Source: Rhizobium favelukesii
GTDB lineage: Bacteria; Pseudomonadota; Alphaproteobacteria; Rhizobiales; Rhizobiaceae
DNA length: 64,000 bases
Direction of reading: 5' to 3'
NCBI RefSeq assembly: GCF_000577275.2
Contig: NZ_HG916852.1
Location: forward strand, 313,001-377,000
This document shows, in pieces, positions 10,126 through 18,488 of this stretch (positions are counted from its first letter, which is position 1; each line of letters begins with the position of its first letter). A program made the position numbers and the translations under genes. The notes under the pieces were generated by a model. The model ran no database searches. It was not told the origin of the DNA and worked only from the letters and a program-made list of their open reading frames with translations.

Positions 10126-10380
10126 TTACACGAAACGTCGACGATCGCGGATACGATCGAAAGCGTAGAGGCCGAGAAGGCAGATCAGAAGGCCGGCGTC
10201 ATAGCAGACGATGGCGGCGGCTAGGTCGAGAAAGGATGTCGACGAGACCCCAGCTGCGCCGGCATAGGCGACGCAGACGAGGCAGCCGACCAGCACCATC
10301 GAAAAGATCGAGCGCATCGGCGCGGTAACGAAACCCAATGTTGTGGCCGTCAGAGCGATCATCAGCATCTCCTGATTCAC
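10126..10380 (-). CDS. Small hypothetical membrane protein
   Basis: This 84-aa protein has two to three hydrophobic segments (about residues 5-18, 25-45 and 52-72) and a basic C-terminal tail (RIRDRRR). I do not recognise the family. It is convergent with the GT-C gene, with only three bases between stop codons. It is probably real because the hydrophobicity pattern is orderly and the frame is complete, but it could be non-functional. Confidence 0.55.
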   Translation of the reverse strand: MNQEMLMIALTATTLGFVTAPMRSIFSMVLVGCLVCVAYAGAAGVSSTSFLDLAAAIVCYDAGLLICLLGLYAFDRIRDRRRFV

Positions 10381-10478
10381 TTCAGTATAGCGTGTCTATC
10401 TTGTCGAACAATTAATCGAGCGGTTTCTTACCGTTTTCCCCATGTTCGCAATCGGCACAGTTGGGTCCAACGGGCAAT

Positions 10479-10700
10479 CTAAGTCAGCCCGAGAGTGCTG
10501 TCGGCGGTGGTGCCGGTGGCATGGACCCGGGAAATCCGCAGCGGCAACAGCGATCCGTCGCGGACGGAGGCAAAGGAAAGAGCCTGCCCCGACGCCATGG
10601 TCACGACCAGGTCTCCGCCGATGCCGATTGTGGTCTCCCCGGGGAAAATGGAGAGGTGATCGATTGTCGGCTTTGCTGCTCTGTCAACCTTTGATGTTGA
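10479..10700 (-). pseudogene. Fragment of phage/GTA spike-base protein
   Basis: The last 50 or so codons of a minus-strand frame end at 10479 and read as a recognisable C-terminus: GGDLVVTMASGQALSF, then DGSLLPLRISRVHATGTTA. This matches the pattern of the small spike-base protein family of gene transfer agents and phages (RcGTA Rcc01079 type: xVTLxxGxxVxF...GxxLPVRxxRVxATGTTA). No good start codon or ribosome site precedes it, and the N-terminal half does not look like the family. The frame simply runs on antisense through xseA. I read it as a decayed fragment, with no other tail genes nearby. Confidence 0.5.
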
Positions 10701-10802
10701 ATGAAAAATAGCTTGACCGCCGATTTTCGTTACGGGAAAGCACAAAAAATCGTGCCCCCTTTGGAGGCTGCTCTTTGCTGCCTCATCGGGTAGAACAGGA
10801 TT

Positions 10803-12392
10803 ATGAGCAACGTCTTTGAGAATGATTCGCCGAGCAATCTTACCGAGTACTCGGTTTCGGAACTTTCCGGCTCGATCAAGCGCACCGTCGAGACTGCCTT
10901 CGACCAGGTACGCGTGCGCGGCGAGATTTCCGGATACAGAGGTCCGCACTCTTCCGGGCACGCCTATTTTGCCTTGAAGGATGATCGTGCCCGCATTGAC
11001 GCCGTCGTCTGGAAGGGCACCTTTTCCAGGCTGAAATTCCGCCCCGAAGAGGGGATGGAGGTGATCGCCACCGGCAAGGTGACGACCTTTCCGGGCTCGT
11101 CGAAGTATCAGATTGTCATCGAGACGCTGGAGCCGGCCGGCGCCGGCGCGCTGATGGCGCTGATCGAAGAGCGCAAGCGCAGGCTTGGCGCCGAAGGCCT
11201 CTTCGATCAGTCCCGCAAGCGGCGACTGCCGTTCATGCCCAGGGTGATCGGCGTCGTGACCTCGCCGACGGGCGCCGTCATTCGCGACATTCTCCACCGC
11301 ATATCCGATCGCTTCCCGGTTCATGTCATCGTCTGGCCGGTAAAGGTGCAGGGTGAGGGCTCCGGCGAGGAAGTCGCCAACGCCATCAGAGGCTTCAACA
11401 GTTTCGAGCCACGCGGGGAAATGCCGCGTCCGGACGTCCTGATCGTCGCGCGCGGGGGTGGTAGCCTCGAGGATCTCTGGAGCTTCAACGACGAAATCGT
11501 GGTGCGCGCCGCCGCCGAGAGTCAGATTCCGGTGATCTCGGCCGTCGGTCACGAAACCGACTGGACGTTGATCGACTATGCCGCCGACGTGCGCGCGCCG
11601 ACGCCGACCGGTGCGGCCGAGATGGCGGTTCCCGTAAAGGTCGAATTGGAGGCCCAGACGGCGGGGCTCGCGGCGCGCCTGCAGGGTTGCATGAGCCGCC
11701 GCATGGATCATCATCGCCAGTCCCTACGGGCCTTGATCCGCGCTCTGCCCTCGCTGGATCAGCTGTTGGCCCTGCCACGTCGCCGGTTTGATGAGGCCGC
11801 CGCCGGTCTCGGCCGCGGCCTCGAACTCAACACGATCAACAAGCGCGGCAGCTTGGAGCGGACGGCCGCACATCTGCGGCCCGATGTTCTATCGAACCGC
11901 ATTGCAGAGCGTCGCCAGTACCTGAACGAACGAATGACGCGTGCCGAGCGGACGATCGAGCGCCTCATCGATCGCTCGAAATCGCGGGTTGGCCGTGCCG
12001 ATGCAATCTTCACCACGCTGCCGACGCGCCTGAAGACGCAGACCGCTCGCTTGCGCGATCACCTCACCAATCTGTCGCGTCACGCCGACACAGCGGTGAG
12101 GCACCAGCTAACGCGGGCACGCGGCGAGCTCACGGCCCAGGACCGCATGCTGCAGTCGTTGTCTTACAAGAACGTGCTGAAGCGTGGTTACGCCGTTATC
12201 AGGGACGACGAGAACAGGCCCGTGTCGCAGGCTGCAACGCTCTCATCCGGCATGAGTATTTCGATCGAGTTTGCGGATGGTCACGTTGGCGCGGTGACCA
12301 CCGAAGGAGGCCCGTCCTCTTCCACGCAGAGGAAGCGGACGGCGAAGCCGCAAGAGGAGCGCGCGCCGCCGAAACAGGGCAGTCTCTTTTAG
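10803..12392 (+). CDS. xseA: Exodeoxyribonuclease VII large subunit
   Basis: This 529-aa catalytic subunit of exonuclease VII degrades single-stranded DNA in repair. The OB-fold occupies about residues 15-115 ([19 protein letters not shown]). The Exonuc_VII_L core follows, with [14 protein letters not shown] and [16 protein letters not shown], then [18 protein letters not shown] long alpha-helical arm and a C-terminal [10 protein letters not shown] segment complete it. The length is usual for alphaproteobacteria. The C-terminal tail is basic and low in complexity. The small subunit gene is not in the window. Confidence 0.97.
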   Translation: MSNVFENDSPSNLTEYSVSELSGSIKRTVETAFDQVRVRGEISGYRGPHSSGHAYFALKDDRARIDAVVWKGTFSRLKFRPEEGMEVIATGKVTTFPGSSKYQIVIETLEPAGAGALMALIEERKRRLGAEGLFDQSRKRRLPFMPRVIGVVTSPTGAVIRDILHRISDRFPVHVIVWPVKVQGEGSGEEVANAIRGFNSFEPRGEMPRPDVLIVARGGGSLEDLWSFNDEIVVRAAAESQIPVISAVGHETDWTLIDYAADVRAPTPTGAAEMAVPVKVELEAQTAGLAARLQGCMSRRMDHHRQSLRALIRALPSLDQLLALPRRRFDEAAAGLGRGLELNTINKRGSLERTAAHLRPDVLSNRIAERRQYLNERMTRAERTIERLIDRSKSRVGRADAIFTTLPTRLKTQTARLRDHLTNLSRHADTAVRHQLTRARGELTAQDRMLQSLSYKNVLKRGYAVIRDDENRPVSQAATLSSGMSISIEFADGHVGAVTTEGGPSSSTQRKRTAKPQEERAPPKQGSLF

Positions 12393-12480
12393 GTAGCCGC
12401 TGGCGTTTCGATTCGGGCGATGACATCATTGAAATGCAACATATGCGTGTTATTCTACCGGTAAATGGGAGGGAGTGACA

Positions 12481-13549
12481 TGAGGCTTGCATCGTTCATG
12501 TCGAAAGCCTGTTCGCCGCGCAAAGGCAATCAATCTGGAAACCTGGGCGGAGGGTCGGGCTTGCTCGAGCGCTGTGCCGGACTGGAGAAATTGCTGCGTC
12601 AGGTGACCTATAGCGAAGCCGACAAGGCGCGCATGGCGATGCTGATCATCGACCAGGCGTGGAGAAGAGCGATACGGGCCCTTTCGTCATTCTTCGCCGC
12701 AACCGGGGCAATCTTCTGAAACGGCCGGGGACCGGCGGTGCGGTCCTGACTGCGAACGGTCGCATCGATTGGGTGGGATCGCTGGAATTGCGTGACGAGC
12801 CGATCAACAAAATCGCCATGCAAAACACGGCGCGGGTGATGACCGATGTCGGGGCCGATATCTTGGGCGTCGTGGAGGTCGAAAGCCGGCCTGTCCTTTC
12901 CGCTTTCAACAGGCAGGTGTTGCCAGCCGTGGGCGGTACTCCTTCGACCAAGTCATGGTCATCGACGGCAATGATGAGCGTGGGATCGATGTCGGGGTGA
13001 TGACCCGAAAGAGCTTCCTGCTCGATATCATGCGCAGCCACGTCGATGATCGGGATGCGGCCCGCGATCCGATTTTCTGACGCGATTGCCCTGAATACTA
13101 CGTGACGACCTCAGCCGGAGCGACGCTGCTCGTCATGGTCAACCATTTTAAGAGCAAAGGCTTCGGCAGCGCCCAGTCCTCGGATGCGCGAGACATCGCC
13201 GACAAGCGCATCGCCGAAGGGCTGGAGTATATCGCGCTGATCGGCGACTTGAACGACACGCCCGACAGCGCGCCTCTGGCGCCGCTGAAGGGGAGCACGC
13301 TTCGGGATGCTTTTGCTCATCCGGATTTCGACGACGGTGGCTTTCCCGGCACCTTCGGTCTCGGCAATGCTGGAAACAGGGATAGACGACCTGTTTCTGT
13401 CGCTGAAGCTTTTGCAGAAAATCGAGCGTGGCGGTGTTTTCGGCAGGGGAGCCTGGCCCGGGAGCCGTCCGAAGCGCTGGGACACCTATCCGCAGCTGAA
13501 ACACGCGGCATCGGACCATGCTGCAATCTGGGTCGACCTGGACATCTAA
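12481..13549 (+). pseudogene. Endonuclease/exonuclease/phosphatase family pseudogene
   Basis: The remains of one protein are spread over all three plus frames in the right order. An intact ribosome site (GGGAGG) and MRLASF open it. Then come VESLF, LLERCAGLEKLLRQVTYSE, GVEKSDTGPFVILRRN, ADILGVVEVESRPVL, VMVIDGNDERGIDVGVMTRK, NHFKSKGFGS and ALIGDLNDTPDS, and finally KHAASDHAAIWVDLDI. These are EEP-fold motifs (GVVEVE, NHFKSKG, GDLNDTP, SDHAAI). Frame changes occur near 12498, 12655, 12945, about 13200 and 13375, and TGA interrupts at about 13078. The gene is dead. Confidence 0.85.
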
Positions 13550-13606
13550 CGAGGCGTCGCGCAGCCCGAACCATCGGCCGGCGTGCGCGTGGGACATATT
13601 CTTCAG

Positions 13607-14089
13607 CTATTCGAAGGTCGCTAGAAACTTGCGCAGCAGCGCGTCGAGTTCGGCTTTTTCCTCGGCGCTGAAGGCCTGCATCAAACGTTGCTGATTGGCC
13701 ACGTGGGCGCCGGCGGCGCCCTCCACCGCAACAAGCCCGACCTCGGTCAGGGCGATGAGCACACTTCGCCGATCGTCAGGATTGAGGACGCGTTCGACCA
13801 GGCCCGCCTTCTCCAACTGGTCGATCCGGTTCGTCATCGTACCGGAACTGACCATCGTCATCGACAGCAGATCGCCGGGCGAGAGCCGATAGGGCACGCC
13901 CGAGCGTCTGAGGGTCGCAAGCACGTCGAAGGCGGAGGAGGAAAGCCCGTGCCGCTGCAACACCTGCTCGACCTCGCGGGCGAGATGCGTCGTCAGCCGT
14001 TTCAACCGGCCCATGATGCCCATCGCCTCTGTGTCGAGGTCGGGACGCTCCTTGCGCCATTGCGCAAGTATCTTGTCGACGCGATCCAT
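13607..14089 (-). CDS. MarR-family transcriptional regulator
   Basis: This 160-aa winged-helix protein has dimerisation helices at both ends. Its HTH spans about residues 60-105, with SSSAFDVLATLRRSG and MTNRIDQLEKAGLVERVLN, and the beta-wing is DDRRSVLIALTEVG. It is divergent from the EamA exporter at 14189. An 18-bp perfect palindrome lies between them, so it most likely represses itself and the exporter. The ligand is unknown. Confidence 0.93.
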   Translation of the reverse strand: MDRVDKILAQWRKERPDLDTEAMGIMGRLKRLTTHLAREVEQVLQRHGLSSSAFDVLATLRRSGVPYRLSPGDLLSMTMVSSGTMTNRIDQLEKAGLVERVLNPDDRRSVLIALTEVGLVAVEGAAGAHVANQQRLMQAFSAEEKAELDALLRKFLATFE

Positions 14090-14127
14090 CCGGCAGCTCG
14101 TTCTCCTGAGGAACTGTTATCATCGTG

Positions 14128-14145
14128 TATCTTGACGTCAAGATA
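14128..14145. promoter_or_regulatory. Perfect 18-bp palindrome, probable MarR operator
   Basis: TATCTTGACGTCAAGATA is a perfect palindrome in the divergent gap between the MarR gene and the EamA exporter. A related half-site, TATCTTGATATAGA, follows about 20 bp later (from 14165) and overlaps the leader of the exporter. TTGACGTCAA resembles known rhizobial MarR sites. The assignment to this MarR protein is inferred from position. Confidence 0.75.
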
Positions 14146-14188
14146 AATGATGATAAGCTCTATTTATCTTGATATAGAGATTCTTGAG

Positions 14189-15097
14189 ATGCAGAAATAT
14201 CCTGCGCCTCTGTCCGATGTGCTGATCACTGCGTTGGCTCCGACTATCTGGGGCAGCACATATTTCGTGACCACATCCTTTCTTCCGCACGGATATCCGC
14301 TGACGGTGGCTTTCCTGCGTGCTTTCCCGGCCGGGCTGCTGCTACTTGCGATCGTGCGGAAACTGCCGCAGGGCGTCTGGTGGTTCCGCGCCTTCGTGCT
14401 TGGCGGCCTCAATTTCTCGTTCTTCTGGGCGATGTTGTTTGTGTCGGCCTATCGGTTGCCGGGCGGTGTCGCCGCGACCGTTGGCGCCATTCAGCCGCTT
14501 GTCGTCATCCTGCTGTCGCGCCTCTTCCTCGCCAGGCCGATCCAGGCTCTTGCCGTTAGTGCTGGGCTCTTTGGGATGATGGGTGTCGCGCTATTGGTCC
14601 TCACGCCGAATGCGGCGCTGGATCCGATTGGCGTTGCTGCCGGTCTCGCCGGCGCGGTCTCGATGGCCTTCGGCACGGTGCTGACGAGGCGTTGGGTGAC
14701 GCCCGTTTCGAACCTTGCTTTTACTGCATGGCAGCTGACGGCCGGCGGTATCCTGCTCGCGCCCGTCGCATTTCTCTTCGAACCCGCGTTCCCGGCGCCA
14801 ACTGCGGCCAATATCCTCGGCATAGCCTATCTCGGCCTGATCGGCGCGGCGTTTACCTATCTGCTGTGGTTCCGGGGGCTCGCGCGCATTGAGCCCTCCG
14901 CTGCGGCCCCACTGGGTTTCCTAAGCCCGGTCACCGCCACCCTTCTCGGTTGGCTGGGTCTCGGACAAAGCCTGACGCCCGCGCAGCTTTTCGGCTTTGC
15001 AATGGTGCTCGCAAGCGTCTGGCTCAGTCAGCGTACGATGTCCGTCAGGCCCATTCGCCCTGACGCATCACCGGAGCGCGCGAGCCGTCCGGCTTAA
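14189..15097 (+). CDS. EamA/DMT-family exporter
   Basis: With ATG at 14189 the protein has 302 aa and ten hydrophobic helices in two EamA repeats (about residues 10-135 and 145-285). It has the family's APTIWGSTY start and a conserved AFTYLLWFRGLARI at the second repeat. An upstream ATG at 14147 lies inside the operator region and is less likely. Such proteins export amino acids or small metabolites. Divergence from a MarR regulator suggests induction by its own substrate or a toxic compound. The last 53 bp overlap the convergent aminopeptidase gene. Confidence 0.9.
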   Translation: MQKYPAPLSDVLITALAPTIWGSTYFVTTSFLPHGYPLTVAFLRAFPAGLLLLAIVRKLPQGVWWFRAFVLGGLNFSFFWAMLFVSAYRLPGGVAATVGAIQPLVVILLSRLFLARPIQALAVSAGLFGMMGVALLVLTPNAALDPIGVAAGLAGAVSMAFGTVLTRRWVTPVSNLAFTAWQLTAGGILLAPVAFLFEPAFPAPTAANILGIAYLGLIGAAFTYLLWFRGLARIEPSAAAPLGFLSPVTATLLGWLGLGQSLTPAQLFGFAMVLASVWLSQRTMSVRPIRPDASPERASRPA

Positions 15098-16298
15098 TGC
15101 CGTCGATATCGACTTGGCCCGAGCCGATCATCCAGTCGATGTGGATCAGGCTCGAGTTGCCTCCTTGAGCCTTAATCTGTTCCTGTGTCAGGCTGGCGCC
15201 ATCGATGAAGCACTTCGAGTAGCACTGGCCGAGCGCGATGTGGCACGAGGCGTTTTCGTCGAACAGCGTGTTGTAGAAGAGAATGCCGCTGGCCGAGATC
15301 GGCGACGAATGCGGCACCAGTGCCACCTCGCCGAGCCGGCGCGCACCCTCGTCGGTGTCCAGCACCTTGTTCAGCACTTCCTCGCCGCGCGAGGCCTTCG
15401 CCTCGACGATTCGGCCGCCTTCAAAGCGGACCTGGATATTGTCGATCAGCGTGCCCTGATGCGACAACGGCTTGGTGCTCGAGACGTGGCCCTCGACGCG
15501 CAGCGCATGCGGCGTCGTGAAGACTTCCTCGGTCGGGATATTCGGATTGCAGGTAATGCCGTTCTTGGCAACAGACGAGCCGCCATGCCACTCGTGACCG
15601 TCAGCGAGGCCGACCGTCAAATCGGTGCCGGGACCTGTGAAATGCAGCGAGGCGAAGCGTGCACCATTCAGCCAGCTTGAGCGTTTGGCAAGGTTGGCGT
15701 TGTGCTCGGCCCACGCGGCGATCGGGTCTTCGACGTCGACGCGCGATGCGGCGAAGATCGCCTTGGCGAGCTTGGCGACCGCAATCGCCTCCGGATCGTC
15801 GGGAAAGACGAGCGCTGCCCAGGACGGGTTGGGATAGGATACGATGTTCCAGTTGATGTCGAAATTCGAGATCTTTTCCAGCGCGGGCTTGTAGGCGGCA
15901 GAGTTCGCCCGGTTGGCACGGCCCACCTTGGCGGGATCCTGCTCAGACAGCAGCATCGGGTTGTCGCCGGAAACGGCAAGGCGGGCGGCACCCTTGGCAT
16001 AGGCCTTCGCCATACCATCGTAAAGCCAGTCGGAGGCGCGGTCGAAGCTCTGGTCGTTGCCGTACCGATAGCGTGCGAGTGTCACTTCCTCGTCGGAATA
16101 GAATACCGTCACCAGGCCAGCGCCCGCCATATAGGCATGCTTCGTGATCAGACGGACAAGGGGGAGGGCGACCACAGGAGCTGTGATTACCAGATCCTGA
16201 CCCGTCTGCAGCTGCAGGCCGACCTTGATGGCCACTTCCGCAAGCTTCTCAAGCTTTGCCGGATCCACGGAGGTCTGGCTTTGGGGCATAAAATTCAT
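15045..16298 (-). CDS. M29-family aminopeptidase
   Basis: This 417-aa protein is a clan MQ metallo-aminopeptidase (AmpS / thermophilic aminopeptidase T type). The characteristic segments are PNIPTEEVFTTPH, which carries a metal-binding glutamate pair, and HIALGQ and IDWMIGSGQ towards the C-terminus. The length is right for the family (about 410 aa). Met4 is an alternative start. It is probably cytoplasmic, since no signal peptide is visible, and releases N-terminal residues from peptides. Its 3' end overlaps the exporter on the other strand. Confidence 0.92.
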   Translation of the reverse strand: MNFMPQSQTSVDPAKLEKLAEVAIKVGLQLQTGQDLVITAPVVALPLVRLITKHAYMAGAGLVTVFYSDEEVTLARYRYGNDQSFDRASDWLYDGMAKAYAKGAARLAVSGDNPMLLSEQDPAKVGRANRANSAAYKPALEKISNFDINWNIVSYPNPSWAALVFPDDPEAIAVAKLAKAIFAASRVDVEDPIAAWAEHNANLAKRSSWLNGARFASLHFTGPGTDLTVGLADGHEWHGGSSVAKNGITCNPNIPTEEVFTTPHALRVEGHVSSTKPLSHQGTLIDNIQVRFEGGRIVEAKASRGEEVLNKVLDTDEGARRLGEVALVPHSSPISASGILFYNTLFDENASCHIALGQCYSKCFIDGASLTQEQIKAQGGNSSLIHIDWMIGSGQVDIDGIKPDGSRAPVMRQGEWA

Positions 16299-16415
16299 GA
16301 TCGGTCACTCCTCGAACGAAACGGACTGACCGGTAGACTTAGACCCCTTTGCGGCGAAATTGAAGCTCCCTTGTCAGCCGATGGTTGCTCGTTGCCGCCA
16401 TCGGTTTTGTTGGGA

Positions 16416-17132
16416 CTAGGCCGCCGACCCGGATGGTTGCTGCAGCAGGGCCGCGTCGTGACGTTTCAGAAAGGCCATCAGCCGGTCAGCGTAGTCAGGC
16501 GCAACCGCGACCTTGACGCTCGGCCGGTCGGAGAGTGCTGCTCGCCAGGCCTGTACGCGTGATAGGCCGGCGAAAATACCGCTGTCACCGATTGTGTCGA
16601 ACACGTCGAAGTAGCGGAAAATCGGCGCAAATACGGCATCGACCAGACTGAAGCTGGCGCCCGCGAAATAGGGGCCGCTGTTCAGTTCCGCTTCAATGGT
16701 CGCGAATTTCGACGCGACGACTTTCCGTTTGGCCTCGAGCTGCGCTCGATCCTGTGTCGTCTCATAGACCCAGAGATCGGACAGGATCGAAGAGCCGAAC
16801 TCCATCCAGCCGCGGTGGCGGGCGCGAGTGATGGCATCCGCCAGGTGAAGGCGAGGCCCGTCTTGGGTCTCTTCCAGATATTCGCAAATCACGCTGCTCT
16901 CGAAGAGTATCTCTTGGCTGCCGTCGCTGTTGCGAACGCAAAGCAGAGGCACCTTGCCGAGCGGCGAAATCTCGAGAAACCAGTCGGGCTTGTCTGCGAG
17001 ATCGATGTTGATCCGCTCGAAGGGGACTCCCTTCTCCGCAAGCGCGATCGCGGCGCGCTGTACGTAAGGGCAGAGATGATGGCTGACAAGCAAAAGAACG
17101 GAACCGGACGGTTCGGTGCGCAAAGGATCCAT
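16416..17132 (-). CDS. Glutathione S-transferase family protein
   Basis: This 238-aa protein has an N-terminal thioredoxin-like domain starting LLVSHHLCPYVQRAAIAL, with the CPYVQR motif typical of Omega-like GSTs (catalytic Cys instead of Ser or Tyr). PLGKVPLL and ESSVICEYL bind glutathione. A helical C-terminal domain follows. ATG at 17132 has GGAG upstream; longer frames run into the regulatory region. It is divergent from a MarR gene, and one copy of a repeated motif lies directly upstream of its ribosome site, so regulation by that MarR is likely. Confidence 0.92.
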   Translation of the reverse strand: MDPLRTEPSGSVLLLVSHHLCPYVQRAAIALAEKGVPFERINIDLADKPDWFLEISPLGKVPLLCVRNSDGSQEILFESSVICEYLEETQDGPRLHLADAITRARHRGWMEFGSSILSDLWVYETTQDRAQLEAKRKVVASKFATIEAELNSGPYFAGASFSLVDAVFAPIFRYFDVFDTIGDSGIFAGLSRVQAWRAALSDRPSVKVAVAPDYADRLMAFLKRHDAALLQQPSGSAA

Positions 17133-17151
17133 GGCGCAGTCTCCATTGTAG

Positions 17152-17209
17152 ATGTAAGTGCATGTAATGTTTCTTGCGTCGCAGTTCAAGATAAATGTAA
17201 ATGCATCTA
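17152..17209. promoter_or_regulatory. Two copies of a 15-bp operator-like motif
   Basis: ATGTAAGTGCATGTA (17152-17166) and ATGTAAATGCATCTA (17195-17209) match at 13 of 15 bases and lie in direct orientation 43 bp apart. They occupy the GST/MarR divergent promoter region, one near each gene start. This is the expected layout for a MarR autorepressor that also controls the GST gene. Binding has been inferred, not shown. Confidence 0.6.
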
Positions 17210-17658
17210 TGCATGAAGAACGAGATAAAGTGAGTCCGTCGGACGCCGCGATCAATGCCTGGATCAGGCTTATGCGTGCGCAGCAACGGCTGCTCGGCCG
17301 GATCGAAGCGGATCTCAAGTCGGCCGGATTGCCCTCGCTTGGTTGGTACGATGTGCTCTGGGAATTGGTGCGGTCGCCGCAAGGCAGATTGCGACCGTTC
17401 GAGATCGAAGAGCGCACGCTGCTTGCCCAGTACAATCTCTCGCGCCTGATCGATCGCCTTGAGAAAGAAGGCCTGGTCCAGCGCGAAACCTTCGATCAGG
17501 ATGGGCGCGGGCGGTGGGTGGTTGTCACCGAAAGCGGCCGCGCGCTGCAGAAGCGCATGTGGCAGGTCTATGCCAAGGCCATCGAAGACAATCTCGGTTC
17601 GAAGTTGAGCGAGGCCGATGCCGTCGCGCTTGCGTCTCTGCTGGCACGCTTCAGCTGA
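17209..17658 (+). CDS. MarR-family transcriptional regulator
   Basis: From ATG at 17209 this is a 149-aa winged-helix protein. The HTH core is PSLGWYDVLWELVRS, then LLAQYNLSRLIDRLEKEGLVQRE, and the wing contains DQDGRGRWVVVTESG. A start at 17158 would place both operator copies in coding sequence and is disfavoured. It is divergent from a GST, a common pairing for detoxification control. The stop lies two bases before the stop of the convergent ybaK gene. Confidence 0.9.
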   Translation: MHEERDKVSPSDAAINAWIRLMRAQQRLLGRIEADLKSAGLPSLGWYDVLWELVRSPQGRLRPFEIEERTLLAQYNLSRLIDRLEKEGLVQRETFDQDGRGRWVVVTESGRALQKRMWQVYAKAIEDNLGSKLSEADAVALASLLARFS

Positions 17659-17660
17659 GT

Positions 17661-18134
17661 TCAGGCGATGAGAGGTGCGGCCGAGGCCTTCAGCGTCCTC
17701 AACGCGTCCTTCGGATCGAGCCGAACCTGCAGCCCGCGCTGTCCGCCATTGATGTAGACCTGCGTTTCGACAAGTGCCGCCTCTTCGATCGCGGTCGGGA
17801 CGAACTTCCGCTGCCCGAAAGGGCTGATGCCGCCGACGTGGTAGCCTGTCAGGCGCTCGGCATCGGCGGGCTTCATCATGTTGGCGGACTTGCCGCCGAA
17901 GACGTTTGCCACCTTCTTCATACTGACCTCGCGATTGGAGGGAACGACAACGCAGACTGCCTTGCCGTCGACCTCCGCCATTAGCGTCTTCAACACGCGA
18001 TGCGGCTCCTCGCCAAGCGCCTCGGCAGCCTGCAGGCCGACACGCTCTGCATTCGGGTCGTAGTCATAGGTGTGAACCGTAAAGGTAACCCCTGCCTTGC
18101 TGAGGACTTGTGTGGCGCGCGTCGTTTTGGACAT
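17661..18134 (-). CDS. ybaK: Cys-tRNA(Pro) deacylase, YbaK/EbsC family
   Basis: This 157-aa single-domain protein hydrolyses mischarged Cys-tRNA(Pro), a trans-editing role in translation. Family marks are the catalytic lysine region PHRVLKTLM, then VVVPSNREVSMKKVA and the YHVGGISPFG motif. GGQRGLQVRLDPKDA closes the fold. The length matches E. coli YbaK. It lies three bases downstream of the ArsC-like gene, so it is the last gene of a three-gene minus-strand unit. Confidence 0.93.
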   Translation of the reverse strand: MSKTTRATQVLSKAGVTFTVHTYDYDPNAERVGLQAAEALGEEPHRVLKTLMAEVDGKAVCVVVPSNREVSMKKVANVFGGKSANMMKPADAERLTGYHVGGISPFGQRKFVPTAIEEAALVETQVYINGGQRGLQVRLDPKDALRTLKASAAPLIA

Positions 18135-18137
18135 CGA

Positions 18138-18488
18138 TCACGCCTCGAAGAAGCTGCCGTAGATCTCGGGCTTGAAGCCGATCAGCAGCCTGCCGTGCGC
18201 CTCGATAACGGGACGCTTGATCATTGACGGCTGCGCCAGCATCAACGCGATCGCCTTGCCCTCGTCGAGATTGTCGCGGTCGGCCTCCGGCAGCTTGCGA
18301 AAGGTCGTGCCTGCGCGGTTGAGCACGGTCTCCCAGCCTGCGTCCTTCGTCCATGCTTGCAGATGCGCGCGATCGATTCCGACTGCCTTGTAGTCGTGAA
18401 ACTGGTAGGCGATATCGTGCTCCTCCAGCCAGTTGCGCGCCTTCTTCATCGTGTCGCAGTTCTTGATGCCGTAGATCGTGACGGTCAC
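18138..18488 (-). CDS. ArsC/Spx-family protein, YffB type
   Basis: This 116-aa thioredoxin-fold protein has a single-Cys motif GIKNCDTMKKA (Cys11) in place of the redox CxxC. It also has the FRKLP and SMIKRPVI segments typical of YffB/Spx-like ArsC proteins. It is not expected to be a true arsenate reductase because these lack the ars context. The start is GTG at 18488, directly after the TAA of the upstream gene, so translation is probably coupled to it. Confidence 0.88.
   Translation of the reverse strand: MTVTIYGIKNCDTMKKARNWLEEHDIAYQFHDYKAVGIDRAHLQAWTKDAGWETVLNRAGTTFRKLPEADRDNLDEGKAIALMLAQPSMIKRPVIEAHGRLLIGFKPEIYGSFFEA

Noticed and set aside
10701..11714. Long minus-strand frame antisense to xseA
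   Set aside because: xseA is unmistakable on the plus strand. Only the last 50 codons, beyond xseA, look like real protein and were kept as a fragment.
15702..16562. 286-codon plus-strand frame opposite the aminopeptidase
   Set aside because: It is a GC-rich shadow of the M29 aminopeptidase and GST genes; no start signal or family.
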